Of a stretch of 64,000 nucleotides of DNA, positions 59,214-64,000 are shown piece by piece. Every line of letters starts with the position of its first letter. The stretch's first letter is position 1. Position numbers and translations under genes: made by a program. The notes under the pieces are model-generated. The model was not told the DNA's origin and searched no databases. It worked only from the letters and a program-made list of their open reading frames with translations. This stretch comes from Dichotomocladium elegans (taxonomy: Eukaryota; Mucoromycota; Mucoromycetes; Mucorales; Lichtheimiaceae): assembly GCA_025716815.1 (NCBI GenBank), contig JAIXMN010000037.1:124001-188000 (forward strand), given 5' to 3'.

Positions 59214-60994
59214 CTATGAAGCGCCGAACGAATGGATGCGAGAATTGTGCTGTACTGAATAATCCGTCCACGTCATGGTGCGAGTGGCTGACATGGTGAC
59301 TAGACTATCTTGGTTCGGAATGAACAGAGTGCGTAGAATTCGTGAGGCCTGGGAGCCCTGAGTAAGGAAGCTAAAGCACGGACCGCGTTGCACACCGCTG
59401 TACCGTATGTCCCTATCCATACGACCTCTTCTCAGCAAACTGCGCGGATAATCACCCCCCCGGGGATTTATTCACTTACCAAAAATGAACTTTAGCTTCG
59501 GATTGACTGCCGCACACGACCATGTAACCATTCTGGTGCCAATCAGGGCGGATATAACGGGAGATATTTTCGGTTTCGGCATAACCGAAATTAAGCACGA
59601 GTCCTCGGATACCCGGTGTCCGTTGGTCATACATGGCGAATTGATCATTTGTTTGGGCCAAACTGGAATCGAAAAAGAAAAGCAATTAGGATGGGAAGGG
59701 TATTTATCATAACTTAGGTACCTCACCTTGCCATGAACATATTGGGTTCTTTCGGACTTTGCAAGATGTGGTTGATCTGCAGACAGCAAACGGAATTGAG
59801 ATGAAGTTCAAGAAACAACAGAGTTACTTACCCTGTGACCAATCTTCATTTCTGTCACAGTCTTCTGGGAGGGCATATCGTAAGTAAATATCTTTGCATC
59901 TGCTCCGCCTGTGAGAAGTCTTTGATTGACAGGATCAAAACACAGCGTGTGGACTGTGCTTGTGTGATTAATGTTCAACTTCGAGACATTGGAAAGCGCG
60001 AAGTTTTCGTATGGCGAGTCTCGGTTAAGGTCCCATAAGCACTAATAATGCACGCAGCCTTAATTCAACTTCTATCATTCCCTCCATTCCTTCTGCCAAA
60101 AGACTTACCACCATCTTGTCCGTACCTCCAGTAACAATACTAGCGTGCTCTACGCCAATCGAGCCCATGTGGCCAATCTCAATGGGTGCGATCGCAAGTA
60201 TCCCTTTTTCATGGGGGCAGTCTGACAAGTGCTGAACGCGTAGCTTGACATCATTCTGTATATATCGTGAAGCAATGACATTAGTAAAGATGCGCCGAGA
60301 CCGTATAGGACGTGGCTTACCCCGCTCACACTGTCGATATGCGCTAACGAGACTCTCTCGCTATCCATATTCTCTCCTTGTTTTGGGTGGCCTTTACACA
60401 TCGCTAACGTCGTTGGCGTGACCCAGCATATTTCCTCAATCCATGCATTGTCGTAAAACGCTTCCGGTCCAACAGTCTTGATCATACTATACAACCGCCA
60501 TATACATGAGATATATTTCGCTTAACGATGGTCCTCATTGGATTTCTTACGTTCTTGATTTTGCATTCCTGCAAAAGAATGTCAATGATATGCAGATCAA
60601 CAAAAACACATTCGACTTACCAGAATTGCATATCTCTATTTTCATCGCCAACACAGCCGAGATCAGTTCATGTTCCTCTCCTTCTCTCTGAGTTCAACAC
60701 CTACCCTTTCAAAGAGGTCGATACCATCAGATCTTTCATATCACTATGGTCCGGAGCAATGTTATACAGAAGACTGCGAGGTTTCTTTTGGACTGCTGTG
60801 TTCTTGACATCCTGGTTGCGATACAAGTACAGGTCACACACGTCCTGTGATGCGAGTTTTACGTTTTCCGACTCATTTTGATCCCATCGCTGCCGTGGAC
60901 TTATCCGTGGTTCATCGAGGGCTGTGTTCGCTACCGTTGCTGCTGACCGCGCCGGAGGCCCGCCCTTTTTAAAGCGTTTTTTAGAAAAAACCAT
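59214..60994 (-). CDS. WD40-repeat protein with two micro-exons
   Basis: Nine exons (60705-60994, 60621-60635, 60551-60568, 60321-60486, 60109-60255, 59832-60041, 59727-59776, 59480-59662, 59214-59412, minus) total 1278 nt, or 425 residues. Exons 2 and 3 are only 15 and 18 nt; together they complete a WD strand, GDMQFWNAKSRTMIKT. Other repeats show SIVTGGTDKMVCLWDL, TVHTLCFDPVNQRLLTGGAD, MFMASLAQTNDQFAMYDQR and YMVVCGSQSEAKVHFWDIRY, each with the GH/WD-type end. The N-terminus is basic (MVFSKKRFKKGGPPARS). WD40 propellers are protein-interaction platforms; similarity to DDB1-CUL4 receptors is possible but not shown. A short upstream ORF overlaps the start. All exon lengths are phase-consistent. 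Confidence 0.85.
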
Positions 60995-61010
60995 CGCTCA
61001 GTTCGACCAT
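60981..61010 (-). other. Upstream ORF overlapping the WD40 gene start
   Basis: An ATG at 61010 starts a nine-codon frame that ends at 60981, past the main ATG at 60994 and in another frame. It may lower translation of the WD40 protein if the transcript starts upstream of it. Confidence 0.4.
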
Positions 61011-61400
61011 TTCTACGCTTCCCCAGCAAGTGACTTTCACAGGTCATGGGTGACTTACCGTCCTTTTCGCAGTCGGGCGGACGCCATCCGTGCGAGCTAC
61101 CTTTGCTGGAGCTAGGTCGTGTGTCGGCGCAGTTCGCTTGGCCATGTGCGTTTTTGAAGGGGTCTTCGATTGAGTTTTAGCTATTCGCTTTCTTCTAGAG
61201 AGACGAGTTGATCAGCCGTTGTCTGATGGGTGGGTCCAGGGATATATCTCAATCATCACGAGAAGTGCGTGTCAGACATTGACACCACCACCATAATCTC
61301 TCTCTGCCCTCGCTCCAATCCACACCGTTTCCTTGCACATCACAACTTCCGCGTCGATCTTGCCCAAACCTCTCTAATAGATAGTAATAAATAGAATTAC
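60995..61400. other. Intergenic, WD40 promoter side
   Basis: This lies between two minus-strand genes and holds the WD40 promoter. No coding feature other than the upstream ORF is seen. Confidence 0.4.
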
Positions 61401-62219
61401 TCACTCGACACCTGCCCTTGAGAAAGACGCACTACTTTTCGAACGCGAGATAAGCGACATTCCTGTAAGCTGAGCTATCTTTGCGCTTGTGTCTTCCATC
61501 TCTTGACTGATTTTCTGTGTCTTTTCGATATACACCTTTTGCTTTGCCTGGAGTCGCGCAAGCTAAGGATAGAATCATTCGCGTCAGCCATACGTCTCGC
61601 TCTTGCCATGTTGTATTTTCTTCGACAAGTTGCTTTTCTCTACCCCTGCCCCAGTTATTGACGCGCCCAGGGCTGTGATGAATGTGTTTATATATATGTG
61701 TGTGTGGTGGGCAAAGGCAGGTTTTCACTCTCGGGAATCGTCGGCAACAACAATAAAAAAAGCTGTCATGATTGCCAGGGACTACAAATTACCTGGTGCA
61801 TGAGATCTTGAAGATTTAGGGGTTGTTGCTCTGCCTCCGCCAAGTCGTCCTCGTCTGAACTGTGGACTACACTGGATGACTCTGTACTGGTTTCCTGGAG
61901 GGAGAAAGAAAAAAAGCTTGGCTATTAATCAAAAGCCTCAATGACAAAGAAAAGGAATATCTTCACACCGATTCTGAACTCACTACCAATTCATGTTTGG
62001 CATCCGGAGAGCTATCCGAATTATTATCGCTCGTCTGACACTGCTGGTGGCTATTGCTTTCTCCTAAAATAAAGGAAAAAGAACGGAGGGGCACAAGTAG
62101 AAATAGGCGCGTTTCCTATATTTCAGTTTTATACAAAATGGAGTTTCGACCTTAATCTTTACAATTCTAAGGCTACCTAATTTAAGCGAAGATGCTGAGA
62201 ATAGCGATCTCGGGAGCAT
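61401..62219 (-). CDS. Small coiled-coil protein, unknown function
   Basis: Exons 62177-62219, 61969-62063, 61793-61894 and 61401-61562 (minus) give 133 residues. The middle is acidic and Ser-rich (SSVVHSSDEDDLAEAEQQPL), then comes a predicted coiled coil from LQDLMHQLARLQAKQKVYIE to EMEDTSAKIAQLTG, and a Ser/Arg tail. Introns have normal ends (donors gtagcc, gtgtga, gtaatt) and pyrimidine-rich acceptors, and the frames join. The first exon is the least certain; the ATG at 62219 encodes MLPRSLFSASSLKL, which could be a mitochondrial-type leader. I do not recognise a family. Confidence 0.55.
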
Positions 62220-62446
62220 TGTGTCAAGAAGTGTGTATTAGGAGGCGGGGGGCGGGCAGTAAAAAGACGCAATAATTGGGGGGTGGGGAAGAGAGGAAGG
62301 AGAAAAATCTTCTCCGTTCATCCTGGTGCGCCGCATTAAAAAAAATTAAGGAAAGGGGCAGCAGCAGCAGCATCAGGGAGACGGGCGGTCTACTGCTGCA
62401 GTTTACCGCAACAATGGCGTATATCCATATACATATATCGTAACAA

Positions 62447-64000
62447 TTATTGATTACAGAACCCATTAATTGGTAAGCACGATAGATAATGGCAGTATGT
62501 ACAAAGCTAATGCATCGCGAGTAAGTGAGACCGACTAACGGAGGGGAATGGGCAAGTTGCATATAAAGCACATGGGATAATTCGATTACCTCTCTGGGGC
62601 CATTGTCATCGTAGAAGTTGTCGATTAATACAAAGAGAAGACTAAAGATAATTCCAAGTGCGACACAGCGAAGAATCCACAGGAGAATAAAGGACGATCG
62701 CGAACGCATTTGTGGGCATGGCACAAGCGATGGACTGACGAGGAAGCCAGAGAACAGGCCACCCAAGTTGGAGAAACTATCAATACTACATTGACATGGA
62801 TGGATGTTAACCGCTTTTTTTTAGGCCAGAGCAAATGTGCCGCATCTTTGATTTACCCTGGCAGCAGACCAAGCGTAACGAAGCCGAAGACTGCACGCAG
62901 TCCGGTTTGCCAACCATAGAAGACAATGGGAATCGTTACAGGAGGACGGTGGAAGACAACGATTCTATCTCTGCTTGCCTGTGAAAGCACCAAGTTTGAT
63001 GGCATGCCGTCTTGGCTGTTGGATAGCACGCCAATGAAACCCGAGATCAATATACAGACTTGCCAGGAGACCGAATGTTGCGGGGCTACAACCTGATGAT
63101 ACTGCATATCATAAGAGAGCAAACACATGAGTTTACCCAGCAGCAGACGTGGAACTATTTAGCACTCACGCGTGGTTGGAGATGCAAAATTGGCGCCAAA
63201 CACGTTGCCGAAGATACCTGTTGAGAAGAACAACGCTGAGAGCACCAAGTTAAAAAAATGAGACATGCATAATCACTCTGTGGAGATGCCCAAAACGGCC
63301 GGGGGCGGAAGACATCTTCCTCCCGGTCGTCTTTGATACCTTGATTGATTTACCTGAAAATCGCCAACCGTTTATAACCCGCTCAAGCGGGATCGCGACC
63401 CAGTAGAGCGCTATCAAATTGACCACGCAATGCAGTAATCCGCTGTGCACGAAAAGGGGCGAGAAGAACCTAAACGCCTGATCGGGTTTCAACGGGTCTG
63501 AGAATCCACTGAAGCCGCATATTTCTTGTAGACTACATGTGGATGGTTCGAAGGATAAGACCGTCTGGTTGACAACTTCACTTGTTGGTGCAAAGAGGTA
63601 GTCCTGAATAATGTCTGCGGTTGTGACATTGATGCAAATATAATTCCTGTCTGGCGGCATGCGAGAGGTGCTGCGCATGCACGGTGGATACCGTGCACCA
63701 GACTGCACCAAGACCTATAGAAACCAGACCCTTCGTATAAGCTCAGCTGTATACATCCGTTAAAGCACCCTATACTGTTTTATGTCAACCTGAATGGAAG
63801 GACCAAACATGACGTTCAGTGGACTGAGCTCAATGAACTCACCTAGAAGAAAATACAAGAATGAGGATATCCATTTGCAAAAGTACGACACACCCGTTTT
63901 CTATGCACCTGCCGTTTCTTTGTTCCACATAAGCTCTCCTGAAAGGATAACTAAGATCATGATGACAATAATCCATGTGCATATCGGCGGCCACCGCTGG
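62447..64000 (-). CDS. Rhomboid-family membrane protein lacking the catalytic histidine (5' partial)
   Basis: Exons (minus): 63909 to beyond 64000, 63790-63842, 63354-63714, 63235-63170, 63101-62991, 62890-62857, 62785-62590 and 62506-62447; the N-terminus lies outside the window. Rhomboids are intramembrane serine proteases. Family features: a first membrane helix (WIIVIMILVILSGEL), ELSPLNVMFGPSIQVLVQSG, the conserved HSGLLHCVVN in TM2, TGIFGNVFGANF in TM3, the serine motif SSGCSPATFGLLA and GLLPGIDSFSNLGGLFSGF in TM6. In active enzymes the serine motif is GxSG and TM6 has a histidine in the place of the Asn of SFSNLGG. Here the Ser is kept, but the second Gly is Pro and the His is Asn, so the protein is probably inactive. 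A Cys-rich tail (LCTYCHYLSCLPINGFC) ends it, as in fungal rhomboids. Confidence 0.85.

Overview
This window is nuclear DNA from a filamentous fungus, most likely an early-diverging one (Mucoromycota, probably Mucorales). The genes are densely packed and split by many short introns, mostly 50-70 nt and GT-AG with CTRAY-like branch sites. Several carry TATA boxes 50-80 bp before the ATG. The gene set is typically fungal: a P-type plasma-membrane H+-ATPase, a neurofibromin/IRA-type RasGAP, a Dsc E3-ligase subunit, a GATA factor, a dual-domain FEX fluoride exporter and a protein O-fucosyltransferase-like enzyme. Fucose-rich glycans are a known trait of Mucoromycotina. The species assignment is inference. 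Most genes below were rebuilt exon by exon by hand, and the exon sums divide by three with conserved protein reading through the junctions, except where a frame break is noted.

Layout: 1-6.4 kb is a 5'-truncated RasGAP (+). 6.7-8.4 kb holds a small heat-shock protein (-) and ribosomal protein uS12/RPS23 (+). 10-15.2 kb holds a multi-Myb protein (+), a steroid 5-alpha-reductase family protein (-), a mitochondrial-type cation diffusion facilitator (+), a tiny hypothetical gene (+) and OPA3 (-, five small exons). 16-25.7 kb holds eIF4G (-), a Sec7-PH ARF exchange factor (-) and the LYR-type protein ETFRF1/LYRM5 (-). After a 2.6 kb gene-free stretch come a prenylated F-box/LRR protein (+), a Rab8/Sec4-like GTPase (-), an O-fucosyltransferase-like protein (+), FEX (-), a PAT-type acetyltransferase (+), a GATA factor (+) and PMA1 (-).

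43-51 kb is poor in genes. It holds one small SUMO-interacting-motif protein, broken coding-like stretches and a 172-bp MITE; a second copy of that MITE lies at 55.4 kb. 51-57.3 kb holds a small mitochondrial-type protein, Dsc3 and a type II membrane glycosyltransferase-like protein. A decayed Tc1/mariner transposase lies at 57.7-58.6 kb. A WD40 protein with two micro-exons, a small coiled-coil protein and a 5'-truncated rhomboid-like protein that lacks its catalytic histidine fill the rest.

There is no operon-like functional cluster. Recurring themes are membrane trafficking and GTPase control (RasGAP, ARF-GEF, Rab8), mitochondrial proteins (OPA3, LYRM5, CDF transporter, the 82-aa protein), and membrane transport and quality control (PMA1, FEX, Dsc3, rhomboid). 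Notable features are the MITE family, three GC-AG introns, the rhomboid pseudoprotease, micro-exons, and two apparent frame breaks in conserved genes.
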